Assembly (NCBI GenBank): GCA_021203205.1
Contig: JAJQBQ010000030.1
Coordinates: 17,043-81,042 of the forward strand
Direction of reading: 5' to 3'
Length of the DNA: 64,000 nt
Source: Lachnospiraceae bacterium
GTDB taxonomy: Bacteria > Bacillota > Clostridia > Lachnospirales > Lachnospiraceae
Shown: positions 8,722-22,400 of the stretch, piece by piece
Layout of the letters: each line of letters opens with the position of its first letter
Numbering within the stretch: the first letter of the stretch is position 1
Made by a program: the position numbers and the translations under genes
The notes under the pieces: model-generated
The model's database searches: none
What the model was told of the DNA's origin: nothing
The model's input: the letters and a program-made list of their open reading frames with translations, nothing else

Positions 8722-8793
8722 GGCAGTGTGTCCTTTCTGTTTGTGCTTGTTCTGCGGAGTATACCGTGTGTCAGGCATCGGTCATAATATGCC

Positions 8794-8874
8794 GTCTGTG
8801 CGATGGCAGCACGACATGTAGTCTGTGTGATGGCAGCACGACATGTAGTCTGTGTGATGGCAGCATGACATGTC
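8794..8874 (+). repeat. Three tandem 27-bp repeats upstream of the ArsR-type gene
   Basis: Units start at 8794, 8821 and 8848, each close to GTCTGTGTGATGGCAGCACG followed by ACATGTA, with one to three changes between them. They lie in the 5' region of the minus-strand regulator gene. There are no spacers, so this is not a CRISPR array. Confidence 0.85.
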
Positions 8875-9497
8875 GTCTGCGGGGCCGCAGGTCTAAGCGT
8901 GTCATTTGTGCAATAACTGTATAACATACAGCTTTAAATCGGGCATATTTTGGCGCAATAATATGTCAAAAGAAAGTGCAGATTTGCGAATATCTGCGAA
9001 AAAACCGTGAAAAATTGCGGCAAAAATGTGTCCATTTTGTGAAATCAGTATCTCACAAGGGGAGGGCGGTTGTCAACTGTTTTTTAAAAAATACAAAATC
9101 GGAAAGAAAAACCGTGAGCGAAGAAGAAAAGACAAAGTTTAAACCTACATAAATGGGAATATTGTTCTATACAGACATGAATGAGAAATTTGAGTAGAAC
9201 AATAAAGTGTTGTTGAAATGTACAAAAATGAATAAAAGGGAATAATATTAAATGAGAATTCAAGTACGCACAAATACTATTTGAATAAAATGGGACAGTT
9301 AGCCCATATAATTTTAGACTTTATTCATTTATCCTTGTAAAACCTTTAAAAGGGTGTAATTTTGTGCATATTTGCAGATTGCTCAAAATAAACAGAAGGA
9401 TTTGTTCCATGAAGGTGAAAAATCGTTCGAAGACCCCGGAGAAGGTTCCCGTACCGGATTATACGGTGCGGAATACACACGGAAAGGAAGAGTGCAG
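8875..9497. other. AT-rich intergenic region with an inverted repeat and direct repeats
   Basis: No gene was found. A perfect 9-bp inverted repeat, ATTGTTCTA (9161-9169) and TAGAACAAT (9195-9203), could be a regulator site or RNA stem. TGAATAAAAGGG (9229-9240) is repeated nearly exactly at 9282 (TGAATAAAATGGGA). A TATAAT lies at 9307-9312, but its best upstream hexamer (TTGAAT, 9281) is 20 bases away, so the promoter call is weak. Confidence 0.5.
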
Positions 9498-10091
9498 ATG
9501 TCAGAAAAGCTTAAACGATCGGCAATGACCGCGCTGGAGAAGGCATATGAAGGTTATATGGACCGCGACTGGGCCGTCTACACGGACTCGCTGCACGACG
9601 CGAGAACGAACATCGACGTCATACGTGGACTGGGCCATGACCCGGACCGCATGGGCCGGGAACTGGAAGTGCTCTATCTGACCGGGGAGGAGCTGCTGGT
9701 ATCCGCATTCACTTTTCTTGGGAAACCCTGGGAGATGCACATGTACTACGAACTGGCGGAGTACTACCTGACCGTGTTTCCGTCTCAGATTCTGACGCGG
9801 GATGCGGAATATCTGCCGCCGGATGTGGATTTGCTGGAGGTGTTTCCGCTTCCGGAGGAGAACGCGGAGAGTGCTATGGAAGAATTTTCCAAGGCCATGG
9901 ACATCTACGGCAGGCTCACGGGAGGCGGAGGCAGCGGCGTGGACATGCTCTACCGGGCGGCGATTGCCTGTCAGCGGGGAGATGCCACACGGGCAAGGCT
10001 TTACACGCAGCTTGCGAGGAAAGAAGGCGGCGTGTGGATCGTACCGCACGCGGACAGCCTGGAGCGGCAGATCGCGGAGAGGTGCGGTTAG
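9498..10091 (+). CDS. Unrecognised 197-aa helical protein, copy 2 (paralog of 2142-2732)
   Basis: ATG 9498 is preceded by GGAAAGGAAGAG and aligns with the start of copy 1. The two proteins are similar along their full length, with runs such as DPDRMGRE, EVLYLTGEELLV, AFTFLGKPWEM and YRAAI shared exactly, and they differ most in the middle acidic loop (EYLPPDVDLLEVFPLPEENAE here). No signal peptide, membrane helix or known motif is seen. The gene lies 313 bp upstream of the giant adhesin gene on the same strand. Its sequence ends with an RQIAERCG tail. The function is unknown; conservation of two copies next to two repeat-rich surface protein genes is the only clue. Confidence 0.75.
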   Translation: MSEKLKRSAMTALEKAYEGYMDRDWAVYTDSLHDARTNIDVIRGLGHDPDRMGRELEVLYLTGEELLVSAFTFLGKPWEMHMYYELAEYYLTVFPSQILTRDAEYLPPDVDLLEVFPLPEENAESAMEEFSKAMDIYGRLTGGGGSGVDMLYRAAIACQRGDATRARLYTQLARKEGGVWIVPHADSLERQIAERCG

Positions 10092-10207
10092 GCCCGGGTA
10101 CAGAGAAACACGCGGACAGCCTGAAACGAAAGAACGCTAAGAGATGCGGCCCGCCCAAAAACAACGATACAGAAGGATAGCCCCAGGCAGCTGATGACAG
10201 CGATTCG

Positions 10208-10286
10208 CAGATAACCTTTTCGGAAGAACATATGGGGACGTAAGTCCAAATGTGAGGACATGTGTTTTGTCCGGAAAGGCTATCTG
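10208..10286 (+). promoter_or_regulatory. Candidate structured RNA leader of the giant adhesin gene
   Basis: CAGATA-A-CCTTTTCGGA (10208-10224) pairs with TCCGGAAAGG-C-TATCTG (10270-10286), a 17-position stem with one mismatch and one G-U pair. Inside it, ACAT...GGAC (10228-10239) pairs with GTCC...ATGT (10244-10253) around a GTAA tetraloop. GGACA (10256-10260) could pair with TGTCC (10268-10272), which would compete with the outer stem, as a switch might. A short CCGGCT/AGCCGG hairpin follows at 10361-10375, before the AAAGGAGGAG ribosome binding site. No known riboswitch class was recognised. The rest of 10092-10404 has no gene. Confidence 0.45.
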
Positions 10287-10404
10287 TGAACCGGTGTTTC
10301 GGCCCGGGAAAAAACGAAAGAAAGAGGGGGATGGGGGAATCCCTGAGTAACTGACAGGCCCCGGCTGACAGCCGGAAAGCAGACCTTTAAAAAAGGAGGA
10401 GCAT

Positions 10405-13400
10405 ATGAAGAAAAAGAGATTACAGAAAATCGTGGCCCTGCTGATGGTAGTCGCCATGATTCTGAACCTCACACCGACATCGACCTATGCGACGGCCAGC
10501 GGCTGGAGTTCAAGAGACACCAGCATCAACGTATTCACGGCCGATCACATTGACATCGCGGTGTCTACAACGGCGACGCTCGTCATTGATAATGTGACGT
10601 ATACTGCTACGATTTCTCTGACCGAAGATGATTTCGTGGATAATGTCACAGTGGCGGCTATGTGGGACGGGGAGTCGTTTGACGATTTCACGTACGATTC
10701 TTCCAGCGTCACTGACAGTTCCGGCGCATCGAACGGATCCCAGTGGCGTATTGGAACAAGCTATCCGGTGGGTACACAGGCAAATCCGGTGTATTATCAG
10801 GTCACATTGTCAAAGATAGTGACCTTTACCAGCACTACGGATAGCACCAGTACCTTTGACGTGACGATGGATTTCGCATCTGACTGGTTCAATTACTGGG
10901 ATTCGGACAATGACTGCCCGTTGCTGTATGAAACGAGGAATGGAACATCTACAGCGAAAACTGCGTGGACCAACGGCGGTTATGTACAGGGCAGCGGTCT
11001 TGATTTCAGTATTTTGGCCCAGGAAGAGCAGCAAACCATCATAGTGAATAAGTACATCGTGGATGAAGACGGCAATGAACTTGCCGTGGATTCGGCGGTG
11101 GCTTACGGCATTGATATCTATCAGGATCTGGACGAGGATTTGGTGATAGATACCACTTCAGGCGATGGAATTGTCGCCAGCAGCACCTTAACCGTGGATG
11201 CGGGAGACTCGTCTGACACCTTTATGACATTTGAAGATGTGGGGTATTATTGTATTGTGGAAGATACAAGCAGTCTTGCCGGCACCACCATCACGGTGAA
11301 CGGCGAAGAATATACTTACTCCACCACCTATACCAGTTCTTCCGGCGTACTGGAGTCCACCGGAACTACGGGAACAAGAGAGACGGATACCGGCATGACC
11401 GGCATCCTGAAAACCGATGCGAGCACCACACCGGTGTTCAATATTTATAATGTTTATGTCAGCAGCACAACCAGCGTGTCTGTCACCAAGGCCTGGGAGG
11501 ACGACAGTGATGCCTGGGGCCTGCAGCCGGCAGAGGTTGAGGTGACGCTGCTTGCGGGCGGTGAGACCACCGGCCAGACGCTCACCCTTGACAGCAGCAA
11601 TAACTGGACGGGAACCTTTGAGGATCTGGACAGGTATGACAACAGCGGAGATGAAATCATCTATACAGTCGTGGAGACTGCGGTGAGCGGCTATACGTCG
11701 GTAATTACCGGCTCAGCGGAGGAAGGCTATACCATCACCAACACGGTGGACACCGGCAGCCTGACGCTGGCGAAAACGGTATATGCGGACAGCAGCATTG
11801 ACACCAGCGGCATGACCTTTACGTTTGTGATTGATGGCTTTGATGCCGATGCCACAGCCACTGTGACGGCTGAGGTCACTTACAGCGACGGGACAACTGA
11901 GACGACGACCTACACCGTATCCGGCGGCAGCCTTACCGTTACGGTACCGGCGGACGGCACGGTTACCCTGTCCGGAATTCCGGCGGGCACCTACACCGTG
12001 ACGGAATCCGGTGAGTCCGGCGGTACCGTGACCGCAAACGGCCACACCTGGACGGTGAAGGACAGCGGGGCAACGATAACTGTGGTGGCGGACGAAACTG
12101 CTGAATCCACGATCTCCAACACCATTGCGGACGAGGAGACCATCGTTGTCACCAAGTACTGGGTGGACAGCTCCAACGCCAACGGCCTGCGTCCGGACAG
12201 CACTGACTTTACCGTCACGCTGACGGCGGAAGGCTATGATAAAAATGGAGACAGCAAAACCTATACCTATACCATTAGCAACAGCCAGGGAAGCGACGGC
12301 CAGTGGAGCGGCAGCAGTACCAGCAGTTACTGGAACAGCACGGTCACGGTGTCGGCATATGATGAGCTGGGGAATAAGCTGGTCTACAGCGTCACTGAGT
12401 CCAGTGTGAACGAATCCGGCGAGACCGTGTCCGGCGTGACCGGATACACTCTCGACTACATCATTGTTGGCAGTTCGGAAACTGTTTACACGGAATATTC
12501 CGGGACGACGCTTACTGAGGCTACGCTCACTCCGGCGGATGGTGAGAGCTACGCTACGTTGAGCAATGGACTTGACAAGGCGAGCATTGTCGTAACCAAG
12601 ACGGTTTTAGACTCAACCGGAGCTGCGGCCACGGATAATGAGGATAACTTCCGCTTTGTGCTGTATGACAGTACGAAGACGAATATCGTGGGCACCGCTA
12701 CGCTGACCATGAGCACGAATACACTGACCCATACCTTCTCAGACCTGCCTCTTGGTACCTATTATCTGAAAGAGCAGCTGATCAGTGAAAACAGCCATGG
12801 TTACACCATGACGGTGACGGTAGGCGGCACAACGGTAACGGCGGATTCGGACGGCTATTATGAAATCGTCCTGAGCACCGATGGGGCGGAAATCGCGGTG
12901 AATGTTACCAATACGGAAACGGTGCTTACGATCGATATCAGCAGCTATCTCAGCGGAACAAAGACGCTGACGAACGGAGATGACCTCGCGTCCGGCACCA
13001 GCCTGACCTTCTACTACTATGTGACGGATGCGTCGACCGGTGAGACGATCACCACCGGCACCGCAACGGTTACGAACAGCAATTATACGGGTGTTGCGAT
13101 TGACTTCTCTCCGGCATCCATCACGTATGATGAGGCGGGAACCTACACGTATATCATTCGCGAATCCAGCCTGAGCGAGGGCGGCGTGGTATATGATACT
13201 GCCCGCTATGACCTGACGATCGTGGTAGCGGTCAATACGGACGGAGAATTGTATATTTCCTCCTCCAGCATGACGAAAACCACCACCGCGGACGACGGCA
13301 CGACTTCGACGGAATCGGCTTCTTCCGCAGACTTTACCAATACATACAATGTAAATGAGACGTCCCTTACACTGCGGGCCCGCAAGTCTTTTGCAGGCAC

Positions 13401-16400
13401 ACTGCGTGCGAACCAGTTTACGCTGGTGATTCAGGGATATACAGACGACACTTTTACCACGACAAATAGTTACCACGTGGAAAGAGACAACGGCAGCGCC
13501 GGTTACTTTGGCGATACGATTACTTACGATGAAAATGGCACATATTATTACACCGTCACTGAAAAAACAGGTACGGAATCAGGCGTGTCATATGATGATA
13601 CCGTTTACTATATTACAGTGACCGTGGAAACGGACGCCTCCACGAACACCAGAAAGGTTACAAGCGTAACGTATCACACGGATGATGATTCTACGGAATA
13701 TTCGATGCTTGTTGACAATAATGGTGTGATTACCCTTCAGGATCTGACCTTCACCAACGGCTATACGGCCAGCGGCACCGCTGACCTGTCGGTCATCAAG
13801 GTGATCCGGGGCCGCGACTTTGTGGAAGGCGAGACGTTCACCTTCCTGGTGACGCCGGAGGATTCGAACAGCCCGGCACTCACTGCGGCAGACGGAAATG
13901 ACAATGTTACCGTTACGGCCAATTCGGACGGAACCTACACGGTAGTAGTTACGGTTTCGTCCGATCTGACGGATACGCAGGCAGCGGACGGGTCTTCCGT
14001 TTATTCCACCAGCTGGCTGCTGGGTAATCTGGTATTGGATGAGTCCCATATCGGCGGCAGCTATACCTACCGGATTTCGGAGAGTTCGGCCAGCAACGAT
14101 AACGGCATGACGCTGGATACCGCGACCTACGGCCATCTGGTCACGGTGACTGTTTCGGACAGCGGAAACGGCGTATTGACCGCTGACGTGACAAGCACGA
14201 ATGACACAGACTGGAATAAGGACGGGACAACCGTGGATACGATGGCTGTTATAGTCAACGACTTCTCCCGGGGTGAGACCTCTGTCGCCGGAACCAAGAC
14301 CTGGGTGGACGGCGGCCAGACACACACCAATTCCAGCGAAGTACAGCTGATGCTGTACCGCACCACTGATAAGGCCGCAGAGATAGATGAGGACACCGTA
14401 TGGGAGCAGGTGACAACCGACATGAACGGTGACAGCATCGTAGACAGCGATGGCTATATCACGACTGTAGTATGGACAACCTCTACGAACTGGACGATTC
14501 TGAACCTGTATAAGTACGATACATCAGGTAACGAATACACCTATAAGGTGGTGGAGAAGACGATCGACGGATATACCACCACCTATGGCACCTACGGCAG
14601 CGTAAGCACCAACTATAATACTGCGATAACGAATACCATTACGCAGAAGTATGTTGAGTTCGCCGGCACGAAGACCTGGGTAGACGGCAATCTGGCGCAC
14701 AGCGCATCTGACATCACCCTGATCGTGACCCAGAACGGCACCGAGCTTACCGAAGGTACGGATTACACGGTGACCTGGACGAAGGACACTTCGGCCGGGA
14801 CGGCGAACGGTGAGGTCTGGACCTATACCATTGTCGGCACCGGCGATGGTCTGCCGATGTACGATGAAAACGGCGCGGCTTATACCTACACCGTGACAGA
14901 GCAGACGACCAATGGTGAGATTACCGTCACCATCGGAACCACAACATACACTTATACGGCGGGAGACCCGGAAAGCGACGGCTCGGATGAAGAAGTGATT
15001 GGCGATGTCACGTATGTCACCTATTACATTAACTTCACCAATACCCGAGAGGAAGAGAAATCCACGACCGATAAAACCGAAAGCAGCACTTCCACAGAGG
15101 ACGGAACGACTTCGGAAGGCACGGAATATACCGTTTACGAAGATGTTGCGGTGGGAGACACGATAACCTATACCATCAGCTACTACAATGGCGGCAGCAC
15201 GGAAGCCACAGTCACCATCACAGATGTGCTGGATAACGGCGCCACCTTTGTATCCGCCACGAATCCGGACAGCTGGACTGGCAGCGGCAACTCTTATTCT
15301 GTCACAGGACAGAGCACTGCTACAGATTCGAATGGCACAGAGTATTCCTATGGCGGCACGGTCACCTGGTCGTTTACGGCGGCGGCATTTGAGCGCGGCA
15401 CCGTTACCCTGACTGTGGAAGTCAATGAAAAAGCGAAAACGGCGGGCGACGGCCTCTCAAGTGACTGGGTCAATACAGCTACCGTGGATAACGAGGCCAC
15501 TGTCACCATCGGGGGCAACAGTTTTGAGACAAATATTGTTACCAACCCGCTGGAGGATGAAACTGCGACAAACCCGGAGAAAAACCTGGTTTATGTCAGT
15601 GAACCTCAGTATGATGACAATGGGATTATCACCGGCTATGAAAATCAGACGGAAACAGATGGATACGGAAACATTATTGTATCTGTGGGTGACCGGCTGT
15701 TATATCGTACCAATGTTTACAACAATACCAACACCACACAGAACTATCTGATCGTGGACACGCTGGACGAAGGCGTGGAAGTTGTCAGTATCGGCGCGAA
15801 CGGTGTATATACAACAGAGGAAATAACCGTAGAGGGAGTTACCGTCCCGGCCAATTCCGTATACTGGCAGATCACAGTGTTCCCTTACGGCACCGGCACT
15901 GTGGCTATGATCGTCAGGGTGACGGAAGCTGCAAAAGCAGATGAGCAGACTTACACTGCGGTTGACCCGGAGACCGGGGAGCCGTATGACTTCACCTACA
16001 CGGATGTCGCATCCATCGCGAACCAGGCATCTGTCTATGTGATTGGTTCCACCACGGCTGTCTACACGAATGTGGAGGAAAATCCGTTGGATCCGGACAA
16101 GGTTGTTTACGGCGAGGATTATGATTCAACCACAGGAACCGGCACCGATGTTGATGGCGATATGGTCAGCGTAGGCGATACGCTCACCTATACCATCGAC
16201 TGGATGAACACGGCGACGGACGAAGACGACCAGAGTGCAACCTACGGCGAAGCTGTAGGAGCAACAATCACCATTACGGATGAACTTGCGACGGGTCTTG
16301 CGTATGTGGCAGGCAGTGCGACCAGTGCAGCACCTGACGGAGAGACGACGTACACCATCCGGCTTAATCTTTACGATGCGGAAGGAAACCTGCTGTCTGA

Positions 16401-19400
16401 CACAGAGGAAGACGCTGCGGATGTTGCGAAGATTGAGTGGATCATCACGGCGGACGCACTGGCATACGGAACAGTGAGCTTCCAGGCAGATGTCACTGAC
16501 AGCGCCGTTGACAATGCAGATAACGCGATTGAAAATGACGCGGATGTTGCAGTTGTGTCGAATGATTATAATTATAGTTACACGACCAACACCACCACGA
16601 ACTACGTACCGGAGAAGGAAGTCTACGATGCGGATGAATATGCAGCGTCAGCGGCAGCGGAAGACATCGATGGCGATGCCGTGACCGTTGGCGATGAGCT
16701 GACCTACGAAATTACCTTCCGGAACACGGCGAACGAGGACGGAGAGTCGGTTGCGGCTGATACGATCACTGTGACAGACAGTATTCCGGAGGGCACGGCA
16801 TATGTGTCCGGCACGGCGACAGCGGATGTGGATCCGGCATACTATACCGAAACCGTAAGCGGTGTTGAGGAAACCATTTACACAACCGTTACGATTCATT
16901 ATTATGGTGTTGTGGTAAATGAAGCGACCGGTACTGCTGAGGAAAGGCTTCTGGCAGAGAAGACTTACAGCATTTCCGACCCGTCTGCGGCAGTGACCAC
17001 ATACTACGTATACGATGACAATGGCAATTCCGCCAGCCAGGTGGATGAGCCGGAAGGCTTTGCGGAGTCCGTAACGAAGATCGAGTGGGTATTCGAAAAC
17101 GTGGCGGCAGAAGCAGATGTTACCGTAACCTTTAACGTGGAAGTGCTTGACACGGCAGTTGACAACGTGGATAACACGGTATCTAACAACGCGACAGTGA
17201 AGATCGGTGACAACGAAGCGCTGTATACGAATACAGTAACAAACTATGTGAATGAAAAGGAAGTCTACGCGGCGGACGACCCGACGACAGAAATCGACGG
17301 AGAGCTGGTGAGCATCGGCAGCGAGCTGGTCTATGAGATCGACTGGACGAACTCCGCGAAGGATGCAAACGGCGATGCCGCCACGGCAGCGACGATCACC
17401 ATCGAGGATGAGATTCCTTCCGGCACCGTCTATGTGGCGGGCAGCGCGGCAGCGACCGGCACGGCGACCATTACTTATTACAGCTACACTAATGGCCAGT
17501 ATGTGGAAATCACGGAGGCCATCACGGACGATAACGCGGCAGAAGTGGCGAAGATCGTCTGGACATACACGAACGTAGCGGCAGGCGCGACCGGCACGGT
17601 ATCCTTTAACGTCACCGTGACCGAAGATGCCTACGAGACCGGCAATAACCCGATCTCTAACGAAGCCACGATCACCATCGGCGACAACGACCCGATCGTG
17701 ACGAACGAAGTAAATAACTACGTCATCAAGAAAGATGTATACGATGCGGAAGCATACGCGGAAGCGGCAGCGGACGGCGCGACGGCGGCGAGCATCGACG
17801 GCGAGACCGTAGCTGTCGGCGATGAGCTGACCTACGAGGTTTCCTGGACGAACTCGGAGACGGATACCTCCGCCACCACGACTGTCACCGTGAAGGATGA
17901 GATTCCGGAAGGAACCGTCTATGTAGCGGGCAGCGCCGGCTCGTCCGTGATCGTGACCGACGCGAACGGAACGGTGACCGCTTCGAGCAGCACGGTAACC
18001 ATCGCGTTCTATGATGCATCGGATGCGGAGATTACGGTAAGCTCCAACGCAGATGCGGCAAAGGTGGCATACATCGTCTGGATCTTCACGGATGTGGAGG
18101 TGGGCGCGACAGGCACGGCATACTTCAACGTGACCGTCACCAGCGATGCCCTTAAGAATACGAACAGCGAAGTGGTAAACGACGCCGAAGTCACCATCGG
18201 CGACAGCGACCCGGTTGTTACCAACGAAGTGGTAAATAACGTACCGGATAAGCAGGTCTCTGACCCGGCTGCCCCGACCGTCAGCATCGACGGCACGGTA
18301 GTGGAAGCGGGACAGACCCTTCAGTACGACATTTACTGGACAAACAACGCGGAAGATACAGACGGCACCGCGGCCGTGGCGACGGAGATCACCGTGACGG
18401 ATGAGATTCCTTCCGGCACCGTCTATGTGGCAAACAGCGCCTCCGCTTCCGTGGACGGCACCGTGAGCGGCAGCACCATTCAGTATTTTGATGCGGACGG
18501 TACGGAAATTGCCTCCGCGGACGCGAACGGAGACAGCGCGGCGGACGTGGCGAAGATTGTCTGGACCTTCACCAGTGTATCCGCGGGAGCCACCGGAACG
18601 GTAACCTTCCAGGTAACCGTGTCCGAGGATGCGACGAAGAACACCATCGAAAACCAGGCAACGGTTTACGACGGAAAGAACGAGTATGACACGAATGTGA
18701 CCACGAACTACGTGCAGCTGAAGGATGTATACGACAGCAGCAATACTGACGTTGACGGCACGACCGTGGGCGTGGGAAGCGTTCTGGAATATGTGATCAG
18801 CTGGGTGAACCCGGAGACGGAGGACGGTTCCACCGCCACCGTGACGATCACGGATAACATCCCTGAGGGAACTGTTTATGTATATGGCACCGCTGCATCC
18901 ACCGCAGTCACCACGATCACTGTGGATGCGGGCGGAAACCAGGTGTCTACAGCGGAAGTTGCTGTCATCTACTATAATGTAAACGGCGGCGAGATTCAGG
19001 AAGTGACGGCGGAGAACGCCTCCGACGTGAAGTATATTAAGTGGGTATACTCCAACGTGGCCTCCGGTGCCACCGGCACGGTTTCCTTCCAGGTGGAAGT
19101 GACCGAGGACGCGGTGGATGTGGAAGACACCGCCACCACGGAAGAAAACACCGTGAGCAACTACGCGACGGTATCCATCGACATCGGCAACGATTCGACT
19201 GTGGATGTGGAAACCGACACGAACACCACCACAAATCCGGTGCCGGAGAAGGATGTTTACCTGGCATCCGATTACGATGAGAACGGCAGCGCAGCCACCA
19301 GCATTGACGGAGATGTCGTGAACGTCACCACTGACGTAAAAGTCGGCGACGAGCTGACTTACGAGGTTACCTTCGTAAGCGAAGAGACAGATGCAAATGG

Positions 19401-22400
19401 CGATCCGGTATCGGCGGATGTCGTGGTAAGCGACTACCTTCCGGACGGAACACAGTACGTGGCGGGCAGTGCGAAAGCGTACGTGAACGGAACCGATGTG
19501 ACAGCGGACAGCACCGTTGTTACCATCAGCTACCGCAACGAGAATAATGTTCTGGTAGACGACCCGGATACGAACGCGGCGGATGTCGCAAGAATCGTAT
19601 GGAACTTCACCGATGTGGAATACGGCGCAACCATTACCGTCACCTTCAACGTAACGGTAACCGAGGACGCGTATGAAAACACGGACTACGCGGTTACGAA
19701 CCAGGCCAGCGTAAAGATCGGCGACAACAGCTGGATGTGGACCAATGAGGTTGTAAACTACGTGGTTCACAAGGATGTATATTCCGGCAGCAGCACCGCC
19801 AGTATCGACGGCGAGATGGTAGGCCTGGACGAAGTCCTCACCTACAGCATCGACTGGAAGAACTCCGACGACGCGGAAGCGGTCATCACCATCACAGACC
19901 TCATCCCGGACGGGACGGACTATGTGGCGGGAAGCGCTACCGGTGCGGCGACCGTGGACGGACAGACGAACTTCACAGTGACGCTCTACGACACCGGCGA
20001 AGATGCGGATGACGATTCCGATGATATTGTGCTTGCCGATACGGCAGCCAACGCCGGAAATGTCGACATGATCGTCTGGACATTTACAGCGGCGGCGGGC
20101 GCGAGCGGCACCGTAACCTTCCAGGTGAAAGTGACCGAGGGCGCGTTCTCCCTGGATGCGATCACCAACGAAGCGACCGTTAAGGTCGGCAGCAATGAGT
20201 ACACAACAAACCAGACCTCGAACACCGTTCCGGTGAAGACGGCGGAAGTGCTCGGAGAATCCGAGTCCAACGTCCTGCAGCCGGGCGACGAGGTGCAATA
20301 TACCATTACCTACACGAACACGGCAGAGCCTTCGACGGATCCGACGACCCCGGCCACCATGACCGTGACGGACGTGCTGTCTGAGGGCGTGACCTACAAT
20401 ACCGGCTCAGCTGTGATTAAGATCGACGGCGTGACAACAACGGCAGTAGCTACAAACGTGACGGAAGACGCGGACGGCATACAGACCCTGGAATGGGTAT
20501 TTGAGAACCTGGATCAGGGAGCCGTGGTCAGCATCACCTTCACGGTGACGGTGGGCGATGATGCGCCTTCCACCATCACGAACCAGGCGGTCGTGGACGG
20601 CCACAATACAAATGTGGTGATCGTACCGGTGCCGGATGACGACGAGAAGAATGTTCTCGATGAGAGCAACCGGATCATCGACGGCGAGACCGTGGAAGTC
20701 GGCGATGTGCTGACCTATGAAATTTCCTGGACCAACGCGGTCAAGGATGCGAACGGCGACGCTACCGGCGACTATGCGGATACGGTAACCATCGTGGATA
20801 CCCTTCCGGACGGCATAGAGGTAGATGAATCTACCATCTCGCATCAGGGCCAGTATGCGGAGACGACCGATCCGGTGACCGGTGAGGTGACGAGAACCAT
20901 CACCTGGACTTTCACAGGCCTTGACACTGCCGACATCGTGCGCGGCACGGTGTGGTTCGAGGCGACCGTGACCGGTTCGGAAACGGAAATTACCAACACG
21001 GCAGCCATCAACGGCTATGAAGTAGATGTAACAAACTATGTAACAGTGAAGGAAGTAACCGATGCGGACGCGGATGACCCGACGGCCAGCATCGACGGCG
21101 AGACCGTGGCGATCGGCGATGAGCTGACCTACGAGATCACCTTCACGAACACGGCGATGAGCGGCGAAGCGTATGTGGCGGCTGATATTGAAGTGGTCGA
21201 CTACATCCCGGACGGCACCGTGCTGATCGCGGGCAGCGTAAGCTCCTCCATCACCGTAGCCGGTGTTGCGGTGGAAGACGTTGCGACTGTTCGGTACTTT
21301 GCCGCAGACAACACGGAAATCTCAGAGTCTGAGTTAGCCGACAAAGCGGCGGAGGTGGACTATATTGTCTGGACCTTCACCGACGCGGAAGCGGAGGCTG
21401 TCGGCACGGTAACCTTCAAGGTTACGGTGACAGAAGACGCGCTTGATGTGGCAGGCTACGCCGTAACGAACGACGCGACGGTCACCATCGGCGGAAACGA
21501 GTACACGACGAACACGGTCACGAACAAAGTGACGGAAAAAGACGTATACCTCGTGGAAGACACCCAGACTACGGAAATCGACGGTCAGCTGGTGGGCGTG
21601 GGCAGTGAACTGGAATATGTGGTTTACTGGGCAAACACCGCTACCGACGGGGACGGCAACCCGGCCGCGGCTACGGTTACCATCACGGACGACATTCCGG
21701 ACGGTACCGTATATGTGGCGGGCAGCGCAGCGAGCGATTCGACAGCCACAATCACCCTGTACACGCAGGTTGGCAATATTTACATGCCGATCGACGAGAC
21801 CGCAGATCCTTCATATGTCGACAGGATCGTGTGGGTGATTGACGCGGCGGCAGACGCGGCGGGCACGGTATCCTTTGAGGTAACAGTGACCGAGGAAGCG
21901 GTAACGCTCACAAACAATGAAGTAACCAACACGGCCACCGTGAGTGTTCAGGTGGGTGACAACCCGGCGACGGAAGTCGAGACCAATGAAACCACGAACA
22001 CGGTGCCGGAGAAGGATGTTTACGATACGGCTGACACCGACATCGACGGCGAAGGCGTGGAAGTGGGCGATGTGCTTACCTACGAGGTCACCTTCACGAA
22101 CACCGCGAAGGATGAGGACGGCAACCCGACGGCGGCAGAGACCGTCACCGTAACCGACATCATTCCGACCGGAACCGTCTACGTGCCGGGTACGGCGGCA
22201 GGCAGCACCACTGCGGAAGACGGCAGTGCCCTTGCGGCAACCGCGGCATTCTATGACGCAGCAGGAGAAGTGATTGCGGAAACCATCACCGCCGACAACG
22301 CGGCGACCGTGGCGAAGATCGTCTGGACCTTTGGCGGCGTGGCTGCGGAGGCAGATGTGACCGTTACCTTCGACGTAACCGTAACCGAGGACGCGGTGGA

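Noticed and set aside
8794..8874. CRISPR-like repeats
   Set aside because: The 27-bp units abut each other with no spacers and no cas genes are present.
10208..10286. c-di-GMP (GEMM) riboswitch before the adhesin gene
   Set aside because: GGGGACGTAAGTCC is slightly like part of the GEMM core, but the paired GGGCAAACC-type half and the pseudoknot are missing.
16648..20298. A 1,216-codon open frame on the minus strand, antisense to the giant gene (others at 21811-25323 and 26236-27462)
   Set aside because: The plus-strand frame has signal peptide, domains and anchor. Its biased codons rarely read TTA, CTA or TCA, so the reverse frame lacks stops by chance. The antisense products are low-complexity Arg/Val/Gly-rich sequence without domains.
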